A stretch of 64,000 nucleotides of DNA from Thermococcus gorgonarius (GTDB lineage Archaea > Methanobacteriota_B > Thermococci > Thermococcales > Thermococcaceae): contig NZ_CP014855.1 of assembly GCF_002214385.1 (NCBI RefSeq), positions 620,001-684,000 on the forward strand, read 5' to 3'. The notes beneath the pieces were generated by a model, which was given only the letters and a program-made list of their open reading frames with translations, made no database searches and was not told the origin of the DNA. Shown here piece after piece: positions 56,640 through 64,000 of this stretch. Each line of letters begins with the position of its first letter. The stretch's first letter is position 1. A program made the translations under genes and the position numbers.

Positions 56640-58874
56640 TTACCTTATCCTCGCTCCAAGTTTAACTTCCTTGTCCGGCATGAGCAGGGCGACGTTTTCT
56701 CCATCGTCGGCAGCGAGGAGCATTCCCTGGCTCTCAACGCCGCGGAGCTTCTTGGGCTCGAGGTTCGCTATGATGACGACGTAGCGGTTTAGCAGCTCTT
56801 CCGGCTTGTAGTACTTCTTCAGCCCGGCGACGAGCTGCCTGACCTCGTCTCCGAGGTCGACCTTTACCACGTAGAGCCTGTCAGCGTTGGGGTGGTCTTT
56901 CACCTCTATTATCTTCCCGACGCGAAGGTCGAGCTTCGCGAAGTCGTCAAAGCTTACGTACTCCATCTTTTTACCCTCCTTTTTTGCCTTCTCCTTCTTT
57001 CCGGAGGATTTAGCATTTTCGGCCTTTCCACCTTTTACCTCGGGAGCTTCCCCGTAGATGCTCTTGAGGAGAGCCAGAGCTTCCTCCTTTCTCTTCTCTC
57101 CGAAGCGCTCCAGAATGACCTTGAAGACGTCGTCCCTTTTGTAGTACTTCTCGAGGAGCAGTTTGGCGCTCTCGGGATTGCCCCTTCCGATGTAGTTCAC
57201 GATGAAGTAAATGATTTCATCGTCGGTCACCTTTCTGAACATCGGGAAGGCCTTTCTGACGCGGTGGCCGGCTTTAAGCTCGTTGAAGGCCCAGCTCTTG
57301 GACTTCTCAATGTTGAGGAGGTGCCATATTTTCTCGCTGGCATCTGGCAGGAACGGCTCGAGGAGGATTCCAAGGGCCTTGACTATCTGGAGCGAGACGT
57401 TTACGGTTGTGGCAGTCCTCTCGCGGTCGGTCTTGGCAGTCTTCCAGGGCTTCTGGTGGTCGAAGTAGCGGTTTCCGAAGATTGCCAGCTCCATAACGCG
57501 CTTCAGCGCGTCCTTGAAGCGATAGTTCATTATGAGCTCGCCGACCTCCTCGAACGCCTTCTCAATCTCCTCGAAGGCCTGCCTGTCGAGTTCGTTGAGT
57601 TCTCTCCTCTCCGGAACTACACCGTCAAAGTAGCGGTTGACGAACGTCATCGCCCTGTGCACGAAGTTGCCGAGGTTGTTCACAAGCTCCTCGTTTATCT
57701 TCTTCTTGAAGTCGGCGAAGTTGAAGTCACTATCGCGAGTCTCGGGCATTATGGCGGTAAGGTAGTAGCGCAGGTAATCTGCCGGCCAGACGTCGAGGAA
57801 CTCGTGAACCCATATGGCCCAGTTCCTGCTCGTCGAGAACTTCTTGCCCTCGAGGTTGAGGTACTCGTTTGCCGGGATGTCGTAGGGGAGGTTCCATTCC
57901 GCTTCGACTTCCTCATCCTTGTATTTGCCGTAGGCCATCAGGAAGGCCGGCCAGAATATCGCGTGGAAGGGTATGTTGTCCTTTCCGATGAAGTGAATAA
58001 CCCTTGTCTGCCCATCGAGGTTGAGCCAGAACTTCTTCCACTCGTTCTCCTTTCCTTCCCTCTTCAGGTGCTCGATAGTGATGCTGATGTAGCCTATCGG
58101 CGCCTCGAACCAGACGTAGAGGACTTTGCCCCTAACGTCCTCGTCGTCAAGTGGAACTGGGATCCCCCAGTCGAGGTCGCGCGTTATGGCCCTCTCCTCA
58201 AGCCCCTCGTTTATCCACCCGAGGACGGTGTTTCTAACGTTCGGCTTCCAGTGCTCCTGGCTCTCGACCCACTTCTTGAGTCTCTCCTGGAAATCTTGCA
58301 TTTTTATGTAATAGTGGGCGGAGTCCTTGAAGGTTATCGGATTGCCGCAGATGTTGCAGCGCGGGTTGATGAGTATCTCAGGCGTGAGGGGATGGCCGCA
58401 GACCTCACACTGGTCTCCCCTCTGGTTTTCCGCTCCACAGTAGGGGCAGGTTCCGATGACGTATCTGTCCGGCAAAAACATCTTGTCATGCTCGCAGTAG
58501 GCCTGCTTGCTGACCTTCTTCACGAGGTGGCCGTTTTCGAGCGCTTTTAGAAAGAACTCCTGGCTGAGTCTGTAGTGGACGGGCAGTTCAGTCCTTCCAA
58601 AGTAGTCGAAGCTTATCTTCGCCCTCTCGAAGGTCGTCTTTATGTGTTCGTGGAACTCATCGACGATCTCCCTTGGGCTCCTGCCCTCCTTCAGCGCGCG
58701 GAAGGTTATTGGGGTTCCATGCTCGTCGGTTCCGCAGATGAAGAGAACTTCCTCGCCCTTGAGCCTTAAATAGCGCACGAAAATGTCCGCCGGAAGGTAA
58801 GCCCCAGCGAGATGCCCCGCGTGAATTGGTCCGTTAGCGTATGGAAGAGCGGAAGTGACCATGTACCTGACCAT
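56640..58874 (-). CDS. metG: Methionyl-tRNA synthetase
   Basis: A 744-residue MetRS. The HIGH-type motif is GPIHAGHLAGAYLP near residue 15, zinc knuckles are CPYC, CEVC and CNIC between residues 143 and 175, and the KMSKS-type motif is KFSTSRNW near 340. After a Lys-rich linker (about residues 600-640) the C-terminal tRNA-binding OB domain starts FAKLDLRVGKIIEVKDHPNADRLY. One polypeptide carries both parts, unlike archaea with a separate MetG-beta. The ATG at 58874 follows GGTGG. Two minus-strand TATA boxes with CGGGTT repeats lie upstream. Confidence 0.96.
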   Translation of the reverse strand: MVRYMVTSALPYANGPIHAGHLAGAYLPADIFVRYLRLKGEEVLFICGTDEHGTPITFRALKEGRSPREIVDEFHEHIKTTFERAKISFDYFGRTELPVHYRLSQEFFLKALENGHLVKKVSKQAYCEHDKMFLPDRYVIGTCPYCGAENQRGDQCEVCGHPLTPEILINPRCNICGNPITFKDSAHYYIKMQDFQERLKKWVESQEHWKPNVRNTVLGWINEGLEERAITRDLDWGIPVPLDDEDVRGKVLYVWFEAPIGYISITIEHLKREGKENEWKKFWLNLDGQTRVIHFIGKDNIPFHAIFWPAFLMAYGKYKDEEVEAEWNLPYDIPANEYLNLEGKKFSTSRNWAIWVHEFLDVWPADYLRYYLTAIMPETRDSDFNFADFKKKINEELVNNLGNFVHRAMTFVNRYFDGVVPERRELNELDRQAFEEIEKAFEEVGELIMNYRFKDALKRVMELAIFGNRYFDHQKPWKTAKTDRERTATTVNVSLQIVKALGILLEPFLPDASEKIWHLLNIEKSKSWAFNELKAGHRVRKAFPMFRKVTDDEIIYFIVNYIGRGNPESAKLLLEKYYKRDDVFKVILERFGEKRKEEALALLKSIYGEAPEVKGGKAENAKSSGKKEKAKKEGKKMEYVSFDDFAKLDLRVGKIIEVKDHPNADRLYVVKVDLGDEVRQLVAGLKKYYKPEELLNRYVVIIANLEPKKLRGVESQGMLLAADDGENVALLMPDKEVKLGARIR

Positions 58875-59218
58875 TTTAACCACCGTCCGCCAATGGTTCT
58901 GCCTCCTTATAAGTACTGCGGGTTTTAAATATTACGGCGGGTTATTAAGCGGTGGAAAAAAATATGTAGATTTTGATATAAATCACTCCCCAACGAGATT
59001 ATCCAACCATCACGAGCGGCCTCTCCTTCTGCTTGAGGAACTTCTTGAAGACGTCCGGTTCAACAAAGACGAGAACCACACCGGCTATAACGCGGTTGGC
59101 ATCGACGGCCATGACGCAGCCTATGGGCACCCCCCTAAAGGTTTAAGACGTTGAGACTGATCTGGTTTTCGGTGGGAAGGTTTATTAAATGCCGGGTGAA
59201 CTCTCTACGGTGTGGAAA
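58875..59218. other. Intergenic region between metG and the vapB remnant locus
   Basis: It contains the metG promoter (TATTTAAAACCC and ACTTATAAGG on the minus strand, about 58905-58935), the possible 43-codon gene listed separately, and AGGTTTATTAAATG (about 59177-59190), a TATA box for vapB. Confidence 0.45.
58999..59130 (-). CDS. Possible 43-residue protein or gene remnant
   Basis: A minus-strand frame from GTG at 59130 reads VPIGCVMAVDANRVIAGVVLVFVEP, then DVFKKFLKQKERPLVMVG and stop. Strand-turn-strand plus basic helix is convincing protein sequence, and the codons match neighbouring genes. AGGGGGG lies directly against the GTG, too close for a good ribosome binding site; ATG at 59112 is another possible start. 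It may be an intact tiny gene or the C-terminal end of a lost one. Confidence 0.45.
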   Translation of the reverse strand: MPIGCVMAVDANRVIAGVVLVFVEPDVFKKFLKQKERPLVMVG

Positions 59219-59398
59219 ATGGAGGCCTCCAGGGGAGTTACGGTAAACCGGGAGTGGCGGGCCAAGATGGATGAGCTGAGGGCAAAAGCTCGGAAAAACG
59301 TTGATGAAGTCCTCAAGCGCGCCTTCGGGTCGATAAAGTCGGAGAAGTCCTGGCGCGAGCTGGAGGCTGAGCTTTATGATGAGCTTTCTCGTGGATAG
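59219..59398 (+). CDS. VapB-like antitoxin, toxin partner lost
   Basis: A 59-residue charged helical protein (MEASRGVTVNREWRAKMDEL...), of the kind that precedes PIN toxins. GGTG lies about 6 nt before the ATG at 59219, and a TATA box about 35 bases before. Its end overlaps the start of a vapC stub, exactly as in intact pairs, but that stub stops after 15 codons. An earlier in-frame ATG at 59189 lies within the TATA segment and is unlikely. Confidence 0.65.
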   Translation: MEASRGVTVNREWRAKMDELRAKARKNVDEVLKRAFGSIKSEKSWRELEAELYDELSRG

Positions 59399-59426
59399 CA
59401 ACGTGTTTGTGGAGGCTCTTCTATGA
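59379..59426 (+). pseudogene. Truncated vapC toxin (15 codons)
   Basis: ATG AGC TTT starts MSFLVDSNVFVEALL followed by TGA. This is the typical first strand and Asp of a PIN domain (LVDSNVFVEAL), then the coding sequence ends and queD begins inside it at 59423. The rest of the toxin has been deleted. Confidence 0.7.
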
Positions 59427-59770
59427 AATCCCGCGTCGTCGAGTGCTTCAAATTTGAGGCGGCCCACGCCGTGATAATCGACGGCCAAACCGAGGAGATA
59501 CACGGGCACACCTTCCGGCTTGAAGTAGCTGTTGAAGGCCCGCTCAGAAACGGCTACGTCATCGACTTTCTCCAGCTGAGAGCGATCGTTGAGGAAGTCA
59601 TCAAGAAACTCGACCACAGAAACCTCAACGCTCTTTTTGAGAACCCGACGACGGAAAACATTGCCCTCTGGATTGCCGAGGAAGTTGAAAAGAGACTGCC
59701 GGAGGGAGTTAAGCTCCACCACCTGAGGCTCTGGGAAGGGGACGAGAACGGCGTTGAGTTCGAGTTTTAG
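59423..59770 (+). CDS. queD: 6-pyruvoyl-tetrahydropterin synthase/QueD family protein
   Basis: A 115-residue PTPS/QueD-fold protein. Zinc His residues are in FEAAHAV (His15) and IHGHTFRLEV (His27 and His29 region); DHRNLN and PTTENIALWIAEE with the active-site Asp/His and Glu are in place. The usual catalytic Cys before the HGH is not seen, so the reaction may differ (PTPS-III-like or archaeosine-pathway QueD). Its ribosome binding site GGAGG lies inside the vapC stub, and its ATG overlaps the stub's stop. Confidence 0.82.
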   Translation: MKSRVVECFKFEAAHAVIIDGQTEEIHGHTFRLEVAVEGPLRNGYVIDFLQLRAIVEEVIKKLDHRNLNALFENPTTENIALWIAEEVEKRLPEGVKLHHLRLWEGDENGVEFEF

Positions 59771-59814
59771 GATTTAGAAGACACTCTTAGAAGGGTTCTA
59801 TTTAGCACAAAAAA

Positions 59815-60345
59815 TTAAACGTGGCAATCCGGAGACCTCGGATTTATCTCGGCCATTAACCTCTCTTCTTGCCGAAGTGAATTGACTTTAACTTCCTTCA
59901 CGCTTTCAATCATGGTCGCGCCGTTGCCTGATCCGCTCAGGTCAATCTTCCCCGGAATCAGAGACTTAACTGGAACTGCCTTTCTCTTTTTCCCGGTTGG
60001 ATACCAGCTTATTAAATCGCCTTCCTCAACGTCGAGGACCTTTATAAGCCCAACGGGGCCTTCAATAATATATCTTGCAGGGTTTTTGGGTGAATACAGG
60101 CGCCATTTCTTTGCTTTCCTAAAGTCCACGACTTTTCTAGAAGAATCCAGCCAAATTACGTCTATCTCTTCCAGCATAAAAAAGGTGTGAATTGCCGCAT
60201 TTACTCTTGTCTCGGATGGCAGATAAAATACAAGGGCATACCCGATGTTTTTTACCATCATTAATCCTCGAAAGCGCTTGAGAAAGCTGTCCGCAACCTT
60301 AACTGTTCCTGGCCATTCCTTTCCCTTGGTTTCGTTTATTATCAT
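59815..60345 (-). CDS. DUF192-family protein
   Basis: A 176-residue protein whose first 115 residues form a DUF192 domain: [21 protein letters not shown], then [27 protein letters not shown] and [23 protein letters not shown]-terminal tail of about 60 residues rich in Lys, Ser and Glu is not part of the domain. Function unknown, though DUF192 proteins are often exported in bacteria; no signal peptide here. It is monocistronic. Confidence 0.82.
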   Translation of the reverse strand: MIINETKGKEWPGTVKVADSFLKRFRGLMMVKNIGYALVFYLPSETRVNAAIHTFFMLEEIDVIWLDSSRKVVDFRKAKKWRLYSPKNPARYIIEGPVGLIKVLDVEEGDLISWYPTGKKRKAVPVKSLIPGKIDLSGSGNGATMIESVKEVKVNSLRQEERLMAEINPRSPDCHV

Positions 60346-60546
60346 GGCTGAAGGTTGAGATCATTTCCTAATAAACTTTGCCGGCCGGGTTGTTATTTTA
60401 TCTGTCGCACAAAATGATGTTCGGAAGGAAAAATTTAAGTTCTGGAGGCGCATTAACTTTCAAGAGAATGGAACCTTGACGGTTGGCATTTCATCAAATT
60501 CCGTTATGTTTTAAAAAGCCTTGAGAATCTAGCCGGGGGTGGTCTT

Positions 60547-60828
60547 ATGGAAAAACTTGATAAGGTAATTAAAGAATTCAATAAACTTCACGGCAGTGAG
60601 GCGAAAGTAAAGGTAAGGGAAGTAAGGGGGGAGGAGGTTATTTTGGAGTTTGAAGGGTCGTTTTGCGCCACCTGTGGGCTCTACGACTACTTCGACGACA
60701 TAAAATGGGAAGCGATGGAGTTCGGACTTAATATCGAACCCGTAGAGGTTCTTGAGGCTGAGGAAGATGATTTTGAACATGGGCGATACGTTGTGAAGTA
60801 CAGACTAATGTCTTCCAGTGATAAATAG
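60547..60828 (+). CDS. Conserved small protein with CxxC motif
   Basis: A 93-residue acidic protein. A beta-strand pair leads to GSFCATCGLYDYFDDIKWEA (residues 38-57), then EFGLNIEPVEVLEAEEDDFEHG. The CxxC after a strand recalls the C-terminal domain of NifU-like iron-sulfur scaffolds, but the fit is loose. GGGGGTGG precedes the ATG and GTTTTAAAAAGCC (about 60509-60521) is a good TATA box. Confidence 0.6.
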   Translation: MEKLDKVIKEFNKLHGSEAKVKVREVRGEEVILEFEGSFCATCGLYDYFDDIKWEAMEFGLNIEPVEVLEAEEDDFEHGRYVVKYRLMSSSDK

Positions 60829-60871
60829 CGGTGTCTCTTCTCCAAGTTACCGTCCAAGTCCTTTTTTCAGG

Positions 60872-60912
60872 GATAAACCTGATAAACCTTTGGTTTGGAA
60901 AACCGTTATATA
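60872..60912 (+). promoter_or_regulatory. Promoter and repeat elements of the rubrerythrin operon
   Basis: A perfect tandem repeat GATAAACCT (60872-60880, 60881-60889) is followed by the inverted repeat GGTTT-GGA-AAACC (60892-60904), which touches the TATA box GTTATATA (60905-60912). Such packing at the core promoter suggests control by a redox or stress regulator. Confidence 0.55.
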
Positions 60913-60959
60913 TGCTCACGCTTTAAATCATATCGCAGTGCACTATTCGGTGATTGGAT

Positions 60960-61475
60960 ATGGTAGTGAAGAAGAAAATGACCCGGAAGTTTTTGGAGGA
61001 TGCCTTCGCCGGCGAAAGCATGGCCCACATGAGATACCTGATTTTCGCAGAGCAGGCCGAGAAGGAGGGCTTTCACAACATAGCCAAGCTCTTCAGGGCT
61101 ATCGCGCACGCTGAATTCGTTCACGCGAAGAACCACTTCATAGCCCTCGGAAACCTGGGCAAGACCCCTGAGAACCTTCAGGCAGGAATAGACGGTGAGA
61201 CCTACGAGGTCGAGGAAATGTACCCGGTCTTCAAGAATGCCGCCGAGTTCCAGGGCGAGAAAGACGCAGTGAGAACTACCCACTACGCCCTCGAGGCCGA
61301 GAAGATACATGCGGAGCTTTACAAGAAGGCCAAGGAGAAGGCCGAGAAGGGTGAGGAGATCGAGATAAAGAGGGTCTACATCTGCCCGGTCTGCGGCTAC
61401 ACAGCCGTCGACGAGGCCCCTGAGTACTGTCCTGTCTGCGGGGTCCCGAGGGACAAGTTCGTGGTCTTCGAGTGA
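60960..61475 (+). CDS. Rubrerythrin
   Basis: A 171-residue rubrerythrin. The four-helix diiron domain has Glu and ExxH ligands (EDAFAGESMAHMRY, HAEFVHAKNH, EAEKIHAELY), and the C-terminal rubredoxin-like iron site is CPVCGYTAVDEAPEYCPVCG. It reduces hydrogen peroxide to water with electrons from rubredoxin, encoded next. GGTGA lies 6 nt before the ATG at 60960. The set rubrerythrin, rubredoxin, superoxide reductase matches the Pyrococcus oxygen-defence cluster. Confidence 0.95.
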   Translation: MVVKKKMTRKFLEDAFAGESMAHMRYLIFAEQAEKEGFHNIAKLFRAIAHAEFVHAKNHFIALGNLGKTPENLQAGIDGETYEVEEMYPVFKNAAEFQGEKDAVRTTHYALEAEKIHAELYKKAKEKAEKGEEIEIKRVYICPVCGYTAVDEAPEYCPVCGVPRDKFVVFE

Positions 61476-61527
61476 GCCTTTCGTTTTTTGGTTTCCCAAG
61501 TTTGAACCGCAAACCTTATAAGGACGA

Positions 61528-61542
61528 CCTAATAACATTAGG
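61528..61542 (+). promoter_or_regulatory. Internal promoter palindrome before rubredoxin
   Basis: A TATA box CTTATAAGG (about 61515-61523) is followed by the perfect palindrome CCTAAT-AAC-ATTAGG (61528-61542), which covers the expected transcript start for rubredoxin and superoxide reductase. Confidence 0.5.
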
Positions 61543-61555
61543 ATGGTGAAAGAAA

Positions 61556-61717
61556 ATGGCGAAGTGGAAGTGCATAGTTTGTGGCTACATCTACGACGAA
61601 GACGAGGGCGACCCCGACAACGGGATAGAGCCCGGAACCAGGTTTGAGGACCTCCCGGACGACTGGGTCTGCCCGCTCTGTGGCGCGCCAAAGGATATGT
61701 TTGAAAAAATAGAGTGA
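61556..61717 (+). CDS. Rubredoxin
   Basis: A 53-residue rubredoxin: [21 protein letters not shown] at the start and [19 protein letters not shown] at the end, with the four iron-binding cysteines in two CxxC pairs. It carries electrons from NAD(P)H:rubredoxin oxidoreductase to superoxide reductase and rubrerythrin. GGTGAAAGAA precedes the ATG. It lies between the two genes it serves; the superoxide reductase starts 10 bp after its stop. Confidence 0.97.
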   Translation: MAKWKCIVCGYIYDEDEGDPDNGIEPGTRFEDLPDDWVCPLCGAPKDMFEKIE

Positions 61718-61727
61718 GGTGGTCGAG

Positions 61728-62075
61728 ATGCTTAGCGGAACCATTAAAAGCGGAGACTGGAAGGGGGAGAAGCACGTCCCCGTTATAGAGTACGAGAAGG
61801 AAGGGGACCTCGTCAAGGTCGAGGTCAGCGTCGGCAAGGAGATACCACATCCGAACACCCCGGAGCACCACATTGCCTGGATACAGCTCTGGTTCCACCC
61901 CGAGGACGGCAACTTCCCGATCCTAGTTGGCAAGGTGGAGTTCAGCAACCATACCGACCCGCTCACCGAGCCGAGGGCGGTCTTCTTCTTCAGGACGGAG
62001 AAAAAAGGAAAGCTCTACGCTCTCAGCTACTGCAACATCCACGGCCTTTGGGAGAACGAGGTCCAGCTTGAGTGA
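61728..62075 (+). CDS. Superoxide reductase (neelaredoxin type)
   Basis: A 115-residue one-iron superoxide reductase. The iron ligands are His16 (GEKHVPVI), His41 and His47 (HPNTPEHHIAW), Cys102 and His105 (YCNIHG); Lys/Glu near residue 14-15 is the usual sixth-site residue. It reduces superoxide to peroxide without making oxygen. GAGGTGGTCGAG precedes the ATG at 61728. Stop is close to the convergent membrane-protein gene. Confidence 0.96.
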   Translation: MLSGTIKSGDWKGEKHVPVIEYEKEGDLVKVEVSVGKEIPHPNTPEHHIAWIQLWFHPEDGNFPILVGKVEFSNHTDPLTEPRAVFFFRTEKKGKLYALSYCNIHGLWENEVQLE

Positions 62076-62090
62076 TCTCTGCCCTCATTT

Positions 62091-63059
62091 TTACCTTGAT
62101 AGTTCAAACGTCACGTTTTTCCAGTTCTCGACTTTCTCAGCAATGTACCCCTCACCACTCCAGGAGTATTCGAAGCCCTCCTCGCAGAGCTTTACGGTTA
62201 CGTTATTTGGTTTCTTTGGAAGTTCAAAGTGGTACCTTATTTCCCCCTCTCCAGGTAGACCAAGGAGGAGCTCTAGCGGACCCCATGTGACCATGTCTTC
62301 ATATTTTGCTGGTTTCATTTCCACCCCATCGATGTAAATTCTAACCCCGCAGAATTCCTCGGGAACCTTCACAAGAATATCGGCGGTTGTTACCGACTCT
62401 GAGGTCTTGAGGTAAAGGGCAACCCCGTCAGCTCGTTTGGAAATGTCGTAGTTGGTGAATGGAACATTGGCTAACACCGGTGTGAGGATGAGAGAAACCA
62501 CGAGAACACCAAGGGCCTTTGTCTTTGAGAAGTTCAGAGGAACATTTCTTTTGGCGGCTAGGGGTAGCGTCCAGTAGGAGTAAGCCTCAACGAAGCGGGC
62601 AAGGTCCATTAGAACAACACCTATCACTACCGGAAACAAGAGGGCACCGATGAGGTATAGATTTCCTGCGAGATTGAAGTTTAACTCTCCGGTTGATTCG
62701 GCAAACAGGCCCATTCTAAATCTGTACACAATAGCACTGGCAACGATCAGCGGATAAGCCGGTGCCAGCGAGTTTATGATGTTGTAAATTCCCCACGATG
62801 GTTTGAGGAGAACCCACTTTATGCTCCAGCTGAGGACGAAGAGAGCAGCTACCAGCAGGGCAGCCTCGACCAGAAACAGTTTTAGCGGCCTCGAATCCAC
62901 TTCGACGCTCCAGAAGTACAGGCCGAGCAAATAGACTACTATTCCCAAACCGAAAGCGAGGAGTGAAAAAGGACCAAAGAACCTTGAGACTATTATTAGC
63001 AAGCTTCCTGCTATTAAGTATTCTTTTCCACCTATAGGGCCATACTTTTCTTTGTCCAC
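62091..63059 (-). CDS. DUF996-like membrane protein with C-terminal extracellular domain
   Basis: A 322-residue protein. The first about 190 residues hold five or six membrane helices with IGGKEYLIAGSLLII and GELNFNLAGNLYLIGALLFPVVIGVVLMDLARFVEAYSYW, like DUF996. After a final helix the last about 120 residues form a soluble, beta-rich part (ADILVKVPEEFCGVRIYIDGVEMK) probably outside the cell. Function unknown. It is monocistronic. Confidence 0.65.
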   Translation of the reverse strand: MDKEKYGPIGGKEYLIAGSLLIIVSRFFGPFSLLAFGLGIVVYLLGLYFWSVEVDSRPLKLFLVEAALLVAALFVLSWSIKWVLLKPSWGIYNIINSLAPAYPLIVASAIVYRFRMGLFAESTGELNFNLAGNLYLIGALLFPVVIGVVLMDLARFVEAYSYWTLPLAAKRNVPLNFSKTKALGVLVVSLILTPVLANVPFTNYDISKRADGVALYLKTSESVTTADILVKVPEEFCGVRIYIDGVEMKPAKYEDMVTWGPLELLLGLPGEGEIRYHFELPKKPNNVTVKLCEEGFEYSWSGEGYIAEKVENWKNVTFELSR

Positions 63060-63183
63060 TTATACCACCGATAAAACTCAGAGTTTTAACATTTAAATAT
63101 TCCGATCTGATTAGCGGTTAAACCCCCAAATCTGCCCAGGAAAGCCTTATAACCGTGCATCCTTATGAAGAACGGTGAGAAAA

Positions 63184-63552
63184 ATGAAAGTTTACATGCC
63201 GGACCGCGAGTGGCCCGAGCCCTATAAAGCCGTCATTGAGGAGCTGAAAAAAATAACCGACCCCATAACGGGCGGGGATATCCTTGACTCCGGTGTTGTT
63301 GCCGGACTCGAGGTTAGCGAGGATACCCTCAAGATATGGCTCAAATTTGAGAGCCACGCGGAGTACAACATAACGGGCGAGAGCGCGATAGCATACTCCA
63401 AGATAATCGGCGACATAATGGAGCGCTTCGCCCTCGTGAAGTTCGACAACGTTTACGTTTACGACCTCGCGAACAACATTGTTGGAAAGTTCGAGAACAA
63501 GAGGGGTTATACTGCCGAGGATGTCTTATCGGGGGCCGGAAGGAAGAAGTAA
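63184..63552 (+). CDS. MIP18/DUF59-family protein
   Basis: A 122-residue protein with the DUF59 signature VIEELKKITDPITGGDILDSGVVAGLEVSEDTLKIWLKF. Such proteins help iron-sulfur cluster assembly or transfer. The usual DUF59 cysteine is not obvious here. GGTGA lies 5 nt before the ATG at 63184. A TATA-like CTTATAACC lies upstream. The C-terminal part (NNIVGKFENKRGYTAEDVL) seems specific to this group. Confidence 0.78.
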   Translation: MKVYMPDREWPEPYKAVIEELKKITDPITGGDILDSGVVAGLEVSEDTLKIWLKFESHAEYNITGESAIAYSKIIGDIMERFALVKFDNVYVYDLANNIVGKFENKRGYTAEDVLSGAGRKK

Positions 63553-63666
63553 AGGAGTTCGGGTTTTCTCTTCTCCTGTTCTACCTGAGAGTGTCGCTCC
63601 TGCCAGATTCTACCCGCCAAAGGAAAGGTATAAGTACGTCAAAGTTCAACCGCAGTAGAAGTATGA

Positions 63667-63684
63667 CCGGCTGATATAAGCCGG
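63667..63684 (+). promoter_or_regulatory. Leader hairpin of the tautomerase gene
   Basis: CCGGCT-GATATA-AGCCGG is a perfect 6-bp stem about 23 bases before the ATG. A TATA box AGGTATAAG (about 63626-63634) would place it inside the mRNA leader. Confidence 0.4.
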
Positions 63685-63706
63685 AACTGTGTCCGGGGGT
63701 GGTCCG

Positions 63707-63904
63707 ATGCCGACCATTATAGTTGAGGGCCCAAGGGCAGATAAGGAGACGAAGAGGGAGCTTGTTAAGAGGCTCACCGAGGTTGTTAGGGAAGTTTACG
63801 GCGTCCACCACGTCAGCGTGATAATCCACGAGAACGAGACCGAGAACGTCGGCGTTGACGGGGAGCTTCTCTCCGACATTCTAGAACGGAGGCGCGGTAA
63901 GTGA
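63707..63904 (+). CDS. 4-oxalocrotonate tautomerase-family protein
   Basis: A 65-residue tautomerase-fold protein. After Met removal the N-terminal residue is the catalytic Pro (PTIIVEGPRADKETKRELV). Small hexameric tautomerases move a proton between keto and enol forms; the substrate here is unknown. The start at 63707, after GGGGGTGG, is fixed by the need for that Pro. The next gene overlaps its stop by 4 bp (GTGA). Confidence 0.85.
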   Translation: MPTIIVEGPRADKETKRELVKRLTEVVREVYGVHHVSVIIHENETENVGVDGELLSDILERRRGK

Positions 63905-64000
63905 AGGCCCTGGTGGTCTACTACTCAAGGGACGGGCACACGAGGGAGGCCGCCCGGAGGATTGCCGAAGCTCTGGGGGCGGACATTGACGAGGTCATTG
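63901..64000 (+). CDS. Flavodoxin-family protein, N-terminal part (runs off the window)
   Basis: GTG at 63901 opens MKALVVYYSRDGHTREAARR and continues IAEALGADIDEVI to the window edge. The YYSRDGHT loop is an FMN-phosphate-binding loop of flavodoxin-like proteins. The 4-bp GTGA overlap with the tautomerase stop shows translational coupling. Only 33 codons are visible. Confidence 0.8.
   Translation, partial: MKALVVYYSRDGHTREAARRIAEALGADIDEVI

Noticed and set aside
56892-58550. 552-codon open frame antisense to metG
   Set aside because: It lies wholly inside the well-supported MetRS gene. The strong third-position bias of this genome leaves long stop-free antisense frames; the protein is Leu/Val/Glu-rich without any domain.

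Overview
The window looks like one piece of a hyperthermophilic Thermococcales chromosome, most probably Thermococcus. The markers are archaeal EF-1alpha, S10, L44e and S27e; prefoldin beta, Pcc1 and a Brix protein; tungsten-dependent formaldehyde ferredoxin oxidoreductase; a rubrerythrin-rubredoxin-superoxide reductase cluster; a CGP-CTERM sorting signal; and archaeal TATA boxes combined with GGTGA/GGAGG ribosome binding sites. Genes are dense, on both strands, and often overlap. Many starts were moved downstream of the longest reading frame because a ribosome binding site about 5 nt upstream decides the start.

Layout. 1-8.6 kb: end of a NOG1-type GTPase, MarC transporter, OsmC protein, radical SAM protein, a class I amidotransferase homologue lacking its catalytic Cys and His, a PLP aminotransferase, formaldehyde ferredoxin oxidoreductase with a MoaD-like protein, and a secreted subtilisin. 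8.7-18.7 kb: tRNA-Ser(GGA), S10, EF-1alpha, a DUF4152 gene, a C/D box guide RNA wedged between two genes, AI-2E-type permease, nicotinamidase, tRNA-Thr(CGT), PAP2 phosphatase, HAD and YigZ proteins, and an Hrq1-like helicase. 18.7-21 kb: very small genes, then about 1.1 kb almost without genes that holds repeats and one orphan transcription unit. 21-33 kb: MBL hydrolase, carbohydrate esterase, moaC, a decayed beta-propeller gene, ThiI and a ThiI-domain paralogue, a three-hairpin H/ACA guide RNA, ribosomal proteins, DHH phosphoesterase, prefoldin beta, Pcc1, an antiporter and a Brix protein.

33.1-50.7 kb is the main accessory block, a beta-glucan utilisation locus. On the + strand an oligosaccharide ABC transporter (binding protein, two permeases, two ATPases) is followed by a CelB-type GH1 beta-glucosidase. 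On the - strand lie a GH12 endoglucanase, a clan GH-A lipoprotein, a second GH1 enzyme, a VapBC toxin-antitoxin pair, a GH16 laminarinase lipoprotein, a 1061-residue GH94-like putative phosphorylase and a short-chain dehydrogenase. The inferred logic is extracellular cleavage of beta-1,3 and beta-1,4 glucans, uptake of oligosaccharides, and intracellular hydrolysis plus phosphorolysis.

50.9-64 kb: glycosyltransferase and PanB, a second VapBC pair running into archease, an m5C RNA methyltransferase, a detached RsmF-like C-terminal domain and RtcB ligase; then MetRS, a vapB with only a 15-codon vapC stub before queD, a DUF192 protein, the oxygen-defence cluster, a DUF996-type membrane protein, a MIP18/DUF59 protein, a tautomerase and the start of a flavodoxin-like gene. 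I saw no CRISPR array, intact insertion sequence, rRNA gene or convincing replication origin.
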